The notes: generated by a model not told the origin, from the letters alone. DNA of 64,000 nucleotides from Desulfovibrionaceae bacterium (GCA_009773665.1 WSYE01000004.1:1-64000); one strand, 5' to 3'. Positions 1 to 9,062 are shown, counted from the stretch's first letter. Translations and numbers: made by a program.

Positions 1-97
1 CTAGAATCGATTTGAAGACGATTCGTCGCCCGCCGAGCAGGACGCGACCGTTCCAGCCCTCGGCACCCGCCCGCCAGAACACGGGCGGGACAGTAAC
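1..97. repeat. Intergenic repeat copy, loop plus right arm, cut by window start
   Basis: The first 30 bases match, with one difference, the central segment of the palindromic element at 10161-10260 (core gatttgaagacgattcgtcg). The right half (CCCGCCCGCCAGAAC at about 67-81, then a GGACAG segment) resembles that element's right arm, with about 40 extra bases between. The left arm would lie outside the window. Confidence 0.7.
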
Positions 98-260
98 CAG
101 TTCCCGCTCAAGCCGCTTCGCGTCCCGAGGGGATACGATTCAGGTCTTGTTTCTTGAAATCGCCGTCTTCGGCGATGGCTGGCCGCCGGGATAAGCCGCT
201 TTGGGCGTTCCCGGCGGATACCCTGCATCACCGCCCCGCCGCAGACCGCCCGCGCACGAC

Positions 261-345
261 GCGAAGCGGAAAGCAGGGTCCAGGGGAGGCTTCTCCCCTG
301 GCGGGTGCAGGGCGGAGCCCGCCGGGGTCTAGGGCAGAGCCCCAG
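261..345. repeat. GC-rich hairpin repeat (gene-flanking type)
   Basis: This segment begins with gcgaagcggaaag, the same word that opens the tail module at 6070-6125. It then folds as CCAGGGGAGG/CTCCCCTGG and GCGGG/CCCGC hairpins. It belongs to the same loose family of hairpin elements as those at 5836, 6037, 8924 and 10454. Between 98 and 392 I see nothing else except a distant AGGAG at 375-379 ahead of the MFS gene. Confidence 0.5.
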
Positions 346-392
346 CATCTCCCTCCTCCACCCCAACCCGTCCCAGGAGCCTCACACTCACC

Positions 393-1763
393 ATGGACGC
401 CTCCGAACGCCGCTCGCTCGAAGCGCAGATCGCCGTGGGGCTGGCGTCGTTCCTGACGCCGTTCCTGTACGGGGCGCTGTCAGTAGCGATGCCCACCATC
501 GGCCGGGCGTTTTCTTTTTCAGCGCGCGAGATGGCTATGGTGATGATGGTCCACCTGCTATTCTCCACCTCCTGCATGCTGCCGGTGGGCCGCGCCTCGG
601 ACTTCATCGGGCGAAAGGGCCTGTTCATGGCGGGCAGCGTGCTGTTCTCGGTCAGCTCGCTCACGGCAGGCCTGGCGGACAGCGCCGGGGTGCTGCTCTT
701 CGCCAGGGCGCTCCAGGGCGTAGGCGACGCGCTCACGTTCGGAGTCAGCGGAGCCATCCTGGTGACCATCGTGCCGCCGGAGCGCACGGGCCGGGCCATC
801 GGCTTCAATCTGACGTTTATTTTTGCGGGGCTGGCGCTCGGGCCTCTGGCTGGCGGCGCACTGACCTCGTGGCTGTCCTGGCGGGTGATTTTTTATCTGT
901 CGGCGGCAGCGGGGGTGGCAGCCTTCGCGCTCATCTTCAGGAGCTACCAGGAAGTAAGGCCGCAACGGTCGGAGACGGTGGGCTACGCTGACACGGCGCT
1001 GTTCATCCCGGCCATGCTGGGGCTGATTCTTGGGCTCTCCGTGCAGCCGTCCTGGTGGGGCGCGGCGCTTTCGGCGGCGGCTGGTCTGCTGCTGTGGCGC
1101 TTCGTGAAATTTCAGGAGGGTCACGCTAACCCCATGGTGGACGTAGGGTACATCCGACGCAATCCGGCGTTTGCGCTGGCCAACGTGGCATCGGTGCTGG
1201 GATATGCGGCTGCATTCTCCACAAGCTTTCTGCTGAGTCTCTTTTTGCAGAGCGTGCAGGGGATGGCCCCCCACGACGCAGGGTATCTGCTGCTGGTGCA
1301 ACCCACGGTGCAGGCACTGGCCTCGCCGCTGGCGGGAAGGTTGTCGGACATGGCGCACCCGGCGCGGGTGAGCGCTGCGGGTCTGGCTGTGATGGGGGTG
1401 GGACTCTTGATGCTCACGGGGACCGGAATCGACACCACGACCCTGTGGATGATCGGGGTGCAGGTGGTGCTGGGGCTGGGCTTTTCGCTGTTCGTGTCGC
1501 CGAACTTCAACGCCATCATGTCCAGCGTGGACCCGGCCCATAAGGGCATGGCCTCGGGGTTCATGTCCACCATGCGCGGGATGGGCATGTGCCTGTCGCT
1601 GTCGGTGACGGGCCTTCTACTGGCGCTGGTGCTGGGCGAGGCCCATACAGGCCAGACCGGCCCCGAAGCGCTGCCCGCGCTCAAGGCCTGTTTCGTCATC
1701 TTTGGGCTGTCCGCGCTGGCTGCGGCAATCGTGTCCTGGCGTGCCGCACGGCAGGCGCGATAA
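393..1763 (+). CDS. MFS transporter, DHA2 (EmrB/QacA-like) family
   Basis: A 456-residue, very hydrophobic protein with MFS signature motifs: motif A (GRASDFIGRKG, residues 66-76) in the TM2-TM3 loop and a motif C-like GPLAGGALTSW at 150-160. Length and motif C suggest a proton-driven drug/H+ antiporter of the DHA2 group with up to 14 membrane spans, probably exporting amphipathic compounds. The substrate cannot be read from sequence. The ATG has an AGGAG 13 bases upstream, which is rather far. No regulator gene lies beside it, unusual for this class, though the window starts only 392 bases upstream. Confidence 0.88.
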   Translation: MDASERRSLEAQIAVGLASFLTPFLYGALSVAMPTIGRAFSFSAREMAMVMMVHLLFSTSCMLPVGRASDFIGRKGLFMAGSVLFSVSSLTAGLADSAGVLLFARALQGVGDALTFGVSGAILVTIVPPERTGRAIGFNLTFIFAGLALGPLAGGALTSWLSWRVIFYLSAAAGVAAFALIFRSYQEVRPQRSETVGYADTALFIPAMLGLILGLSVQPSWWGAALSAAAGLLLWRFVKFQEGHANPMVDVGYIRRNPAFALANVASVLGYAAAFSTSFLLSLFLQSVQGMAPHDAGYLLLVQPTVQALASPLAGRLSDMAHPARVSAAGLAVMGVGLLMLTGTGIDTTTLWMIGVQVVLGLGFSLFVSPNFNAIMSSVDPAHKGMASGFMSTMRGMGMCLSLSVTGLLLALVLGEAHTGQTGPEALPALKACFVIFGLSALAAAIVSWRAARQAR

Positions 1764-1838
1764 CAAAGCCCTGCCTGGACGCCGCCTCTCCCCTGGTCTA
1801 TCGTCCCCTCAAGACTCGTTTGCCGAGGGAGGACGCCC

Positions 1839-2759
1839 ATGTTCCGACGACTGCTGAACCTCGCGCTGCTCTGCGCCATCCAGATTGCTGCGCCTGCCCA
1901 GCAGACGTCTGCGGCAGAGCCCTCCACTCCCCTGATATACGGCCTGAAAGGTGCGGTGATGCTCCTGGACGGACAATCCGGCCAGCCTCGCAAGATCGGC
2001 CAGGGGCGGCAACCCTCGCACGCGCCGGGCGGACTCCGCGCCGCATGGGTGGAGCACGGCGAAGACGCAGCCAAGGCCAGTATCGCTGTTTATGACGTGG
2101 CCACGGGGAAGACGACGCTGTTGGCCAAGCCGGGCGGCTACCTTCAGACGCCCCGGTTTTCGCCGGACGGACAGAGCGTGGCCTTCACCCGCATGGGCGA
2201 GGACGGACGCCAGAGCCTCTGGCTGGTGCGAAGCGGCGAAAAACCCGTGCAACTGCCCACAACCGGCGACGGTTCACTCTTCGAACTGGCCTGGACCCCG
2301 GACGGAGCGTTCATAACCGCCCAGGACATGCGCTGGCTGCGCTTCTTCAAGCCTGACGGCTCAGAGGCGCGGCGCGTGGCGCTGAATGACGTCACGGGAG
2401 GAAAGCAGGACGCCGTCACCAGCGCGGACCGCTTCAGCCTGCGCCCTGGCGGGAGCGGGGAAATCCTGTTTTCCATGATGGTCCCTGGCACGAAGCTCTT
2501 TCACAAGAAAGTGCCGGATTTGAGCTCGGCGCTGTTCCTGTACGACCCTAAGAGCGGCAAGACCACGCGGCTCACGGCAGAGAACCTGACCGCCTTCGCA
2601 CCGTCCTGGACACCGGACGGGCAAGGGCTGGTGTTCACGGGCTACACGGACGTCCAGGCCGGATCGGCATACCCATTCCGCGTATGGAGCATGCGTCTTG
2701 GCGAATCTCCACGGGAAGTGACGCCCGGCGAAGACCCCGCGCCACCAAGCGGGTCGTAG
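1839..2759 (+). CDS. TolB-like WD40/PD40 beta-propeller exported protein
   Basis: A 306-residue protein with an N-terminal signal peptide (hydrophobic stretch to about residue 25, AAPAQQTSAAEP around the likely cleavage site). It has at least three PD40-type blades recognised by the F/W-SPDG or W-TPDG signature: PRFSPDGQSVAF, LAWTPDGAF and SWTPDGQGLVF. Such propellers are periplasmic binding scaffolds as in TolB, but there are no pal or tolQRA neighbours and the protein is shorter than TolB (about 430 residues) and lacks its N-terminal domain, so it is not called tolB. A GGAGG precedes the ATG. The next gene starts 20 bases downstream, so the two may be co-transcribed. Confidence 0.75.
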   Translation: MFRRLLNLALLCAIQIAAPAQQTSAAEPSTPLIYGLKGAVMLLDGQSGQPRKIGQGRQPSHAPGGLRAAWVEHGEDAAKASIAVYDVATGKTTLLAKPGGYLQTPRFSPDGQSVAFTRMGEDGRQSLWLVRSGEKPVQLPTTGDGSLFELAWTPDGAFITAQDMRWLRFFKPDGSEARRVALNDVTGGKQDAVTSADRFSLRPGGSGEILFSMMVPGTKLFHKKVPDLSSALFLYDPKSGKTTRLTAENLTAFAPSWTPDGQGLVFTGYTDVQAGSAYPFRVWSMRLGESPREVTPGEDPAPPSGS

Positions 2760-2779
2760 AAAGCTGATATGGAGGCATC

Positions 2780-3343
2780 ATGATGCGAGTACGCGCAGGG
2801 CTGGCCGCTCTAGCTCCGCTGGCGCTGGTTTTGGCGATGGTTGTCCAGGGCTGGGCTGGCAAAGGCGGGCCTTCGCCCGAAGTCGCCACGCGGCTGAACG
2901 CTGTGTGCGGCCAGACCGGCGTGTACGACTGCTACACGAACCACAAGTATGGTTATGTCGTGGCTTGGCCTAAAAAGCACCTGACTGGGCAAGGAGAATC
3001 AGACAGCGGAGACGGGCAGGTTTTCAGCTCGCCGGATGGACAGGCGCGGCTGGCCTGCTGGGCGTCGTTCAACGACGTGCTCGGGGAGAGCATCGGCCAA
3101 GCCTACGCCCAGGCCCTTCAGGACGCCGGGACGCAGGTCAGCTACAAGCATCTGGGGAAGGATTTCTTTGTGATTTCGGGCGTCAGGGACGCGATGATCT
3201 TCTACCGCAAGACCCTGCTGGCCCACGGGGTGCTGGCCAGCTTCGAACTGAGCTACGCCGCGCCCCTCAAGGCCGCGTTCGACCCCATCGTGAAGGACGT
3301 GGCCCGCTCCTTCAGCGTAGACCCGGCCTTTTCCTGGCGCTAG
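2780..3343 (+). CDS. Secreted hypothetical protein
   Basis: A 187-residue protein with a clear signal peptide (hydrophobic segment, residues 8-24, ending near GWAG). The mature part has Cys residues in CGQTGVYDCY and RLACWASF and a compact mixed fold rich in Tyr and Trp. It shows no enzyme motif I recognise. A GGAGG lies seven bases before the ATG, and the gene follows the TolB-like gene by 20 bases, suggesting a two-gene envelope operon. Function unknown. Confidence 0.65.
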   Translation: MMRVRAGLAALAPLALVLAMVVQGWAGKGGPSPEVATRLNAVCGQTGVYDCYTNHKYGYVVAWPKKHLTGQGESDSGDGQVFSSPDGQARLACWASFNDVLGESIGQAYAQALQDAGTQVSYKHLGKDFFVISGVRDAMIFYRKTLLAHGVLASFELSYAAPLKAAFDPIVKDVARSFSVDPAFSWR

Positions 3344-3452
3344 CGCGGCGCTCTCAGGACAGGTTCATACAGCATATGAACCTAACCCAAGAGAACCATA
3401 TCTTTTATTTGCACGTGAGCCCAAGGCGTGCGCGACAGGCGGCAGCCCTGCC

Positions 3453-5123
3453 CTACCCTTTGGAGCGCGACCGCGACGAACCGGCCCTGTTAGAGCCTGA
3501 TCTCTGGCTCCCGGACTTCGTTCCGCCAGTCTTCGATCCACCGGATTTCTGCCCACCAGATTTCTGGCCGCCGGTTTTCGAGCCGCCCGATCTCGGCGCG
3601 GCAGGCTTCCTTCCACGGGACTGGTCCCTGTCGGGCCTGTCTCCAGTAGATTTCTCACCGGCGGACTTGCCCGCCTCGGCACCGGCCTCGCCAGACTTCG
3701 CCACGGCAGCTTTCGGCGCTGCGGGCTTCACGTAGGTCGAGGGATAGGGCTTGTCCTTGCCCGGCTTCTGGGGCTTGGGCCTGGGCCTGTTCTCGATCTC
3801 GCCGTCCTCGTTCCTCTGGCGGCTGCCCCTGAAAAGCAACTTCACAGGCGCGTGGCGGATGCCGAAAAGCTTGCGCAGCTGGTTTTCCAGGAAGCGGGCG
3901 TAGCTATCCTTGATGCGCTCGGGATCGTTGACGAAGAATACGAAGGTAGCCGGGACGGTCCCCGTCTGGGTAAGGTAGTAAAATTTGGGGCGTTTGCCTT
4001 TCACCAGAGGCGGCTGGTGGCGCTCCAAGGCCTCGCGCAGCAGGCGGTTCAGCTCGCCCGTGCCGATGCGGATGTGGCACTCGGCGCGGATGGCCTGGGC
4101 AGTGGGCAGGATGTCGCGCAGCCCCTTGCCCTTGACGGCGGATGTGAAGATGACCGGCACGTGGTTGCAGATGCGCAGCTCTTCGCTCACGGCCTGCTTG
4201 AGTTCGGCCAGCCCCTTGGCGTCCACGAGATCAACCTTGTTGATGACGATGAGGAAGGGGACCTTCTCCTTGTCCAGGTAGGAGATCAGGCGCTTGTCCT
4301 GCATGGCAAGGCCCTCGGGGCCGTCCACCACCAGGATGGTCACGTCGGCGCGCCTGCCGCTGCCCAGCGCCGTCAGGCTGCTGATGCGCTCCAGGGCGTC
4401 GTCGATCTTGGCCTTGCGGCGCACACCCGCCGTGTCCACGAACACAAAGCGCTTGCCATCCTTCTCAAAGGTAACGTCCACGGCGTCGCGGGTGGTTCCG
4501 GCCTGATCGCTGACGATCATGCGGTAATCGCCCACCATGGCGTTAATAATCGAACTTTTTCCCGCGTTGGGGCGGCCCAGCATGGAGAGCGTGAGCTCCG
4601 TCTCCATGCGCTCTTCCGGCTCCACAACCTCGGGCAGGCGCGCGATGATGTCGTCCACCAGGGTGCGCATGCCAAAGCCGTGCTCGGCGGAGACCGGGGC
4701 CAGGTCGAGGCCCAGGGAGTGGAAGTCCGCCATGAAGAGGTCTTCCTTCTCGCCGCCGTCCACCTTGTTCACGGCCACCAGCACGGGCTTGCCGGACTGG
4801 CGCAGCAGCTGGGCCACGCGCTGGTCTTCCGAGGTGATGCCCTCGCGGCCGTCAACCACCAGCAGCACCAGATCCGACGAGGTCACGGCGCGTCGCGCCT
4901 GCTCCAGCACGTCCACTTCCAGGCCCTGCGGGTCTTCCAGGGTCAGACCACCCGTGTCGATGATGTTCACCGGCACGCCAGCCAGCACGGCCTGGCCTTC
5001 CAGACGGTCGCGGGTGACGCCGGGGCGGTCGTGGGTGATGGCCTTGCGCCTGCGCAGGAAGCGGTTGAACAGGGTGGACTTGCCCACGTTGGGGCGACCG
5101 ATAATGGCGAGAGTGGCTGGCAT
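3453..5123 (-). CDS. der: Ribosome-associated GTPase Der (EngA)
   Basis: Der has two tandem GTPase domains and a KH-like domain and acts in 50S subunit maturation. The first G1 loop is GRPNVGKST (residues 9-17) and the second GRPNAGKSS, each followed by DTGG/DTAG and NKVD motifs. The start is placed at the ATG that puts IIGRPNVGKST near the N terminus; an upstream in-frame extension is low-complexity. At 556 residues it is longer than the usual 440-490, because about 100 C-terminal residues form a Lys/Arg/Ser/Gly tail with SGGSKTGGQKSGGQ-type repeats, probably for RNA binding. It is convergent with the hypothetical at 2780. Confidence 0.95.
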   Translation of the reverse strand: MPATLAIIGRPNVGKSTLFNRFLRRRKAITHDRPGVTRDRLEGQAVLAGVPVNIIDTGGLTLEDPQGLEVDVLEQARRAVTSSDLVLLVVDGREGITSEDQRVAQLLRQSGKPVLVAVNKVDGGEKEDLFMADFHSLGLDLAPVSAEHGFGMRTLVDDIIARLPEVVEPEERMETELTLSMLGRPNAGKSSIINAMVGDYRMIVSDQAGTTRDAVDVTFEKDGKRFVFVDTAGVRRKAKIDDALERISSLTALGSGRRADVTILVVDGPEGLAMQDKRLISYLDKEKVPFLIVINKVDLVDAKGLAELKQAVSEELRICNHVPVIFTSAVKGKGLRDILPTAQAIRAECHIRIGTGELNRLLREALERHQPPLVKGKRPKFYYLTQTGTVPATFVFFVNDPERIKDSYARFLENQLRKLFGIRHAPVKLLFRGSRQRNEDGEIENRPRPKPQKPGKDKPYPSTYVKPAAPKAAVAKSGEAGAEAGKSAGEKSTGDRPDRDQSRGRKPAAPRSGGSKTGGQKSGGQKSGGSKTGGTKSGSQRSGSNRAGSSRSRSKG

Positions 5124-5259
5124 TGGAGGTATGTCCCGGGTTAAGGCCCCGGCGGGCAAGGGGGGTGGCCCTTTGAATCCCCGAGGTCGGGGGCTCCGCT
5201 GAGGACGGGTACTTTGCACTATCGCATGACGTTCTGTCAAGCCCTCTGAAAAACGGCGA

Positions 5260-5811
5260 TTACCGCAGCTCCCCGGCCATGTCCTTCACGCCGGTCACGG
5301 TGGCGTACACCGCGCCCAGCGCCGCCATGAAGGCCGCCTGCACATGCGCGGCGGGCACGTTCACGTGGCCGTGCTCCAGGGCGCGCGTGGCGCAGGCGTC
5401 TGCCAGCACGACGCACTCGTACCCCAGGTCGAAGGCTGCGCGGGTGGTCGCGTCCACGCACATGTGGGTCATCATCCCGGCGATAACCAGCCGCTTCACG
5501 TCGGCCTCGTCCAGGCGATCCTGGAGTTCCGTGGCCCGGAACGAGTTGGGGAAATTCTTTTGGACGACCGCTTCGCCTTCACGGGGAGCCACGGCGGAGT
5601 GGATCTCCACGCCGGGCGTGCCGGGGATGAAGAAGCCTGCTCCGGGGCGCGCGGAGAGGTGCTGCACGTGGATGACGGGCCAGCCCTGCTCGCGGAACCA
5701 GCCCAGTGCGCGGCCAGCCTTCAGCACGGCGGCCTCGGCCCCCACGAGTTCCATGGGGCCGCCCGCGAAGTAGTCCATCTGGAGGTCGATCAGGATAAGT
5801 GCGGTGTTCAT
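5260..5811 (-). CDS. Isochorismatase-family cysteine hydrolase
   Basis: A 183-residue single-domain protein of the isochorismatase-like hydrolase superfamily. The catalytic triad is visible: Asp9 in LILIDLQMDYF, Lys85 in VVQKNFPNSF and Cys118 in GMMTHMCVDATTR. Members hydrolyse amides (nicotinamidase, N-carbamoylsarcosine amidase) or isochorismate. The SF-x-x-T-x-L pattern after the Lys fits general hydrolases of the superfamily, and nothing in the neighbourhood identifies the substrate. It stands alone between der and a repeat-filled gap. Confidence 0.85.
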   Translation of the reverse strand: MNTALILIDLQMDYFAGGPMELVGAEAAVLKAGRALGWFREQGWPVIHVQHLSARPGAGFFIPGTPGVEIHSAVAPREGEAVVQKNFPNSFRATELQDRLDEADVKRLVIAGMMTHMCVDATTRAAFDLGYECVVLADACATRALEHGHVNVPAAHVQAAFMAALGAVYATVTGVKDMAGELR

Positions 5812-5835
5812 GGCATGCCTTTTTGATTAAATTAT

Positions 5836-5897
5836 CTGGCCTCCGGCGGCCAGAGAGAGAGAGCTCTGCCCTCTCTGGACTCTCCCGCCAGGGGCCT
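5836..5897. repeat. Intergenic hairpin repeat, inverted copy
   Basis: It contains CCTCCGGCGGCCAGAG, a long GAGAGAGAGAG/CTCTCT stem and a CCGCCAGGGG end. It reads on the plus strand the way the copies at 6125, 9060 and 10530 read on the minus strand, so it faces the next copy (6037-6125). It lies in the 328-bp gap between the hydrolase and the cupin gene. Confidence 0.6.
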
Positions 5898-6036
5898 AAC
5901 GTTGCTTATCCCCCAGGGCCGGAAAGTAGCTTCGCGTACGTGCGCGGTTACTTGGGCAGGGGGCGGGGCTGGATGCTGTCCCGTCCGGGTACGGCGGGTG
6001 CCGAGAACTGTCCCGATCGCGCCCTGCCCGGCGACT

Positions 6037-6125
6037 GGGTGCTGTCCCGTCCGTGTCCTGGCGGCTGGAATGCGAAGCGGAAAGAGTGTCCAGAGGGCGA
6101 AGCCCTATGGCCGCCGGAGGCATAT
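6037..6125. repeat. Mosaic intergenic repeat: left arm plus hairpin tail
   Basis: The first part (gggtgctgtcccgtccgtgt) matches the left arm of the palindromic element at 10161. It is joined directly to the tail module (aatgcgaagcgg, then CCAGAGGGCGAAGCCCTATGG and CCGCCGGAGGCAT) without the central loop segment. The tail ends 15 bases from the stop codon of the cupin gene, so in the mRNA it would be a 3' UTR hairpin. A weaker arm-like segment (ggatgctgtcccgtccggg) lies just upstream near 5970-5990. Confidence 0.7.
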
Positions 6126-6139
6126 TTAATTCTCTCTTC

Positions 6140-6490
6140 TTACAGTTCAGGCGCACCCGAGGGCACTAGGCACAAAAGCATCAGCGGTTCTGTGCCGGTG
6201 TTTCTCACCTGATGCTCTTCGCCCGGCTTCACGAACACGGCGCTGCCCGGCCCGACCGGGTTCCACTGCCCGTTGCCGTACACTTCGCCCTGCCCGCTGT
6301 GGTAGAACATCTCGTGCTCCCAGTCGTGGGTGTGACGCGGGGTGTGGCCGCCGGGCGCGATCTCAAAAAGACGCATGCAGAAGTTGGGCGCTCCGTCAGC
6401 CTTGCCGATCAGCACGCGCCCGGCGATTCCCTTGGCTACTTCGTTGTCGAAGCGAACAGGTTCGATGGTCTTAAAATCCTTGATCTCCAC
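6140..6490 (-). CDS. Single-domain cupin protein
   Basis: A 116-residue small cupin. Motif 1 carries the metal ligands in HTPRHTHDWEHEMFYHSG (His53, His55, Glu59), and motif 2 has the fourth ligand in KPGEEHQVRN. Such proteins bind a divalent metal and act as isomerases, dioxygenases or sugar-binding sensors; the substrate is not predictable. The start is GTG, supported by a GGGAGG about six bases upstream. It follows thiE by 27 bases on the same strand and may be the last gene of the thi operon, but I know of no role for it in thiamine synthesis. Confidence 0.8.
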   Translation of the reverse strand: MEIKDFKTIEPVRFDNEVAKGIAGRVLIGKADGAPNFCMRLFEIAPGGHTPRHTHDWEHEMFYHSGQGEVYGNGQWNPVGPGSAVFVKPGEEHQVRNTGTEPLMLLCLVPSGAPEL

Positions 6491-6517
6491 GCCGTCCTCC
6501 CGAAGAAGTATGATGGT

Positions 6518-7159
6518 TTATGCCTTCATTAAATTCCGAAGATTCCTGGCGGTGCCGGAGATGTCCTCCGCGCCCACGATCTCGGTGACCAGACAGGCCA
6601 TGTGGGCGCCGCGCTCACGCACCTGCGGCAGGTTGTGCGCCTTGATGCCGCCGATGGCCACGAAGGGCATGGGGATGTGCTCCACCACGTAGTCCAGGTA
6701 TTCGAACCCCACGGGGTCGCACACGTCTTTCTTGGTTTTGGTGGCGAAAATCGGCCCGACGCCGATGTAGTCCACCACGCCGGAGGTCTGGGCGGCGCGC
6801 GCCTGAGTGGGGCCGTGCGTGGAGAGGCCGATTATCCGGTCCGGCCCGAGGAGCTTGCGCACCGCCGTGGGGGGCAGGTCCTCCTGGCCGACGTGCACGC
6901 CGTCGGCGTCCACTAGAAGGGCCAGGTCCACATGGTCGTTAACGATGAAGGTGGCCTTGGCGGCGCGAGTCATGTCGCGCAGGGCCAGGCACTCGTCGTA
7001 CATGGCCCCGGCTTTCTTGTCCTTCTCGCGGTACTGGATGACGGTGATGCCCGCCTCCAGGAGCTTCTCGGCGACTTCCAGGTTGGAGCGGCCATTGGAG
7101 TGCTCCTCCGAGAGGATGGCATAAATGCCGCCAGCCAAAAAATTACGCATGGATTTCAT
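6518..7159 (-). CDS. thiE: Thiamine-phosphate synthase ThiE
   Basis: ThiE joins hydroxymethylpyrimidine diphosphate and thiazole phosphate carboxylate to give thiamine phosphate. The 213-residue TIM-barrel protein shows the expected motifs: IQYREKDKKAG (pyrophosphate binding), GVHVGQEDLP, and DYIGVGPIFATKTKKD near the C-terminal side. The start is set at the ATG overlapping the thiF stop (ATGA), with a strong GGAGG eight bases upstream; a second ATG three codons later is less well placed. It is the last thi gene of the cluster. Confidence 0.93.
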   Translation of the reverse strand: MKSMRNFLAGGIYAILSEEHSNGRSNLEVAEKLLEAGITVIQYREKDKKAGAMYDECLALRDMTRAAKATFIVNDHVDLALLVDADGVHVGQEDLPPTAVRKLLGPDRIIGLSTHGPTQARAAQTSGVVDYIGVGPIFATKTKKDVCDPVGFEYLDYVVEHIPMPFVAIGGIKAHNLPQVRERGAHMACLVTEIVGAEDISGTARNLRNLMKA

Positions 7160-7773
7160 CGCTCTTGCCTCCGCAATGCGAATTCGAGCACCAGATCGGC
7201 CTGCTTGGCCGCCGCTACCGTGACGCATGGGGCCAGGGGCGGACACTGTTCGGTAGCCGCGCTGGCCATGTCGCCCACTATGGCGAAGTTGTCGCGCACG
7301 CGCCGCGTGACGATGCGGTCAGCATCGCCATACCCCGCAAGCCCGGACGCGGCCACCAGAAATTTGCCCGTGGGGAGGTAGGTCTCCACGATCATGCGCT
7401 TGGCGCTGGCCGCGTCGAAGGCTTCGACGATAACGTCGCAATCCGCAAACAGGGAAGCGGCATTTTCGGGAGTGATGAGGGTCTGCACGGCCTGGATGTT
7501 CGCGTCCGGGTTGATGTCCAGGAGGTTGTCGCGAAGGGCAGCGACCTTGGGCATGCCGATCTGGCGGAGAAAGAAGAACTGACGGTTCAGGTTGCTGGCG
7601 TCAACCACGTCGTGGTCAGCAATGACGAAGTTTGAAAAGCCCGAGCGCACCAGCATCCAGGCGCAGTTGGAGCCAAGCCCGCCCGCACCCGCGATGCCCA
7701 CGCGCATGGAGCGCACGCGCTCAAGATCGCCCGGCGACAGATAGCGCGACAGGCCCTGGATGAAGGGATTCAT
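7156..7773 (-). CDS. thiF: ThiS adenylyltransferase ThiF (short, family-2 type)
   Basis: ThiF adenylates the C-terminal Gly-Gly of ThiS before sulfur transfer. The 205-residue E1-like protein has the nucleotide loop GAGGLGSN (residues 29-36), the DHDVVDASNLNRQ segment and the PKVAALRDNL helix. It is shorter than E. coli ThiF (about 250) and has no pair of CxxC zinc motifs, matching the short family-2 ThiF found with ThiH in many anaerobes. It starts nine bases after thiH and overlaps thiE by four bases, so translation is probably coupled. Confidence 0.9.
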   Translation of the reverse strand: MNPFIQGLSRYLSPGDLERVRSMRVGIAGAGGLGSNCAWMLVRSGFSNFVIADHDVVDASNLNRQFFFLRQIGMPKVAALRDNLLDINPDANIQAVQTLITPENAASLFADCDVIVEAFDAASAKRMIVETYLPTGKFLVAASGLAGYGDADRIVTRRVRDNFAIVGDMASAATEQCPPLAPCVTVAAAKQADLVLEFALRRQER

Positions 7774-7782
7774 GCGGTCATC

Positions 7783-8886
7783 CTACAGGTATTGCCAATC
7801 CTTGAACACTGGCTGATACCCCCGCGAGTACAGCATCTCGGCCATTTCGGCCACGCTGCGCTCATCGGATATCTCGAACTGGCCGGGGTCTTCCTGGCCG
7901 GACGCCCTGCCCCCGACCTGCGTACACACGCCCGCGCTCATCTTGGTGACGCCAAGCCCCAGCAGGTTGTCGCGCAGCTTCGCGTTCTCGCGCGTGGAGA
8001 GCGTCACCCCGCCGCGCGGCATGAACAGCCTGAACGCCAAAATATACTGCACCATGTCCGCATCCGACACGATCACCTTAGGCGGGAAGCCTCCCAGGTG
8101 CGGGCGCATGCGCGGCGGCGAGATGGCCACCTCCACATCCGGGTAGGCGTGCTGCAAATAATCCGTGTGCACGCCGGTGAAGAACGCCTCGGTGCGCCAG
8201 TCGTTCAGGCCCAGCAGCGTCCCCGTGGTGATCTGGCGGATGCCCGCCGCGGCCGCGCGTTCCGGGGCCTCCAGGCGGTTTCGGTAAACCCGCTTGGGGC
8301 CTTTGGGGTGCAGCTCGGCGTAGATTTCCTCGTTGTAGACTTCCTGAAACATGGTCATGCCGTCCACACCCACGGCGGCCAGCTCGGCGTATTCGTCCTG
8401 GGTGAGGGCGTAGACCTCCACGGCGATGCTGGTGAAGTGCTTCTTCAGCACCTTGGAGCACTCTGCGATGTAGCTGACAGGAGTCTGCTTGCGGTCGTCT
8501 CCGGTGAGGATCAAAATGTGCTTCAGCCCGCTCTTGGCGATCTCGACCGCTTCGGCCTCGACCTCTTCCAGGGTCAGCTTGCGGCGCTCCAGGGCGTTCT
8601 TGGTGTTGAAGCCGCAGTAGACGCACTGGTTGGTGCAGTGGTTGGCCAGATACAACGGCGTGAACAGGAGCACCGCCTTGCCGAAGTGGCGCACGGTGAG
8701 TTCGCTGGCCCGTCGCGCCATGGCCTCCAGATGGGACGCGGCGCGGGGGGAAAGAAGCGCCAGGAAGTCCTCGCGGGACAGGCGTTCTTTGTTGATGATG
8801 CGCGCGATGTCGGCGTCCGTCACCGAGGCGAAGAAGGACGCGAAGTCGAAGCCGTCGTAGCGGCGTAATTCGTCGTAGAATGTCAT
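7783..8886 (-). CDS. thiH: 2-iminoacetate synthase ThiH (radical SAM)
   Basis: ThiH cleaves tyrosine with a radical SAM mechanism to give dehydroglycine for thiazole formation, the oxygen-independent alternative to ThiO. The CxxxCxxC cluster motif is CTNQCVYC (Cys84, Cys88, Cys91). It is followed by a GFNTKN segment and a biotin/thiamine-synthase-associated C-terminal region ([13 protein letters not shown]). The 367-residue length fits the family. The start is placed at MTFYDEL; the longer open frame upstream is only translated repeat DNA (8924-9062), which separates thiH from thiG. Confidence 0.95.
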   Translation of the reverse strand: MTFYDELRRYDGFDFASFFASVTDADIARIINKERLSREDFLALLSPRAASHLEAMARRASELTVRHFGKAVLLFTPLYLANHCTNQCVYCGFNTKNALERRKLTLEEVEAEAVEIAKSGLKHILILTGDDRKQTPVSYIAECSKVLKKHFTSIAVEVYALTQDEYAELAAVGVDGMTMFQEVYNEEIYAELHPKGPKRVYRNRLEAPERAAAAGIRQITTGTLLGLNDWRTEAFFTGVHTDYLQHAYPDVEVAISPPRMRPHLGGFPPKVIVSDADMVQYILAFRLFMPRGGVTLSTRENAKLRDNLLGLGVTKMSAGVCTQVGGRASGQEDPGQFEISDERSVAEMAEMLYSRGYQPVFKDWQYL

Positions 8887-8923
8887 GGTGATACTCTTAT
8901 TATCAGGTCTCAGGACGGTGGCT

Positions 8924-9062
8924 GGGTGCTCTCCCGTCCGTGTCCTGGCGGGCGGGCTAGAACCGATTTGAAGACGATTTTGAAACTCCAGTCTGCCGCG
9001 CTGAAATGCGAAGCTATAAGGGATTCCAAAGGAACTTGTTCCTTTGGCCGCCGGAGGCATAT
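8924..9062. repeat. Mosaic intergenic repeat, longest joined copy
   Basis: In order it holds the left arm (gggtgctctcccgtccgtgt), the loop segment (gaaccgatttgaagacgatt), a joint (aaactccagtctgccgcgct), then the tail (aatgcgaagc, a CCAAAGGAAC/GTTCCTTTGG hairpin, CCGCCGGAGGCAT). It lies between thiG and thiH and splits an otherwise tight operon. The tail ends eight bases from the thiG stop codon. The same joint and tail recur at 10454-10531. Confidence 0.85.

Noticed and set aside
3852..5144. Long open frame opposite der
   Set aside because: Low-complexity His/Asp/Val-rich translation caused by codon bias of der on the other strand; no motif or ribosome site.
8887..9060. N-terminal extension of ThiH to 425 residues
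   Set aside because: The extra codons are translated repeat DNA also found in other gaps; ThiH starts well at MTFYDEL.
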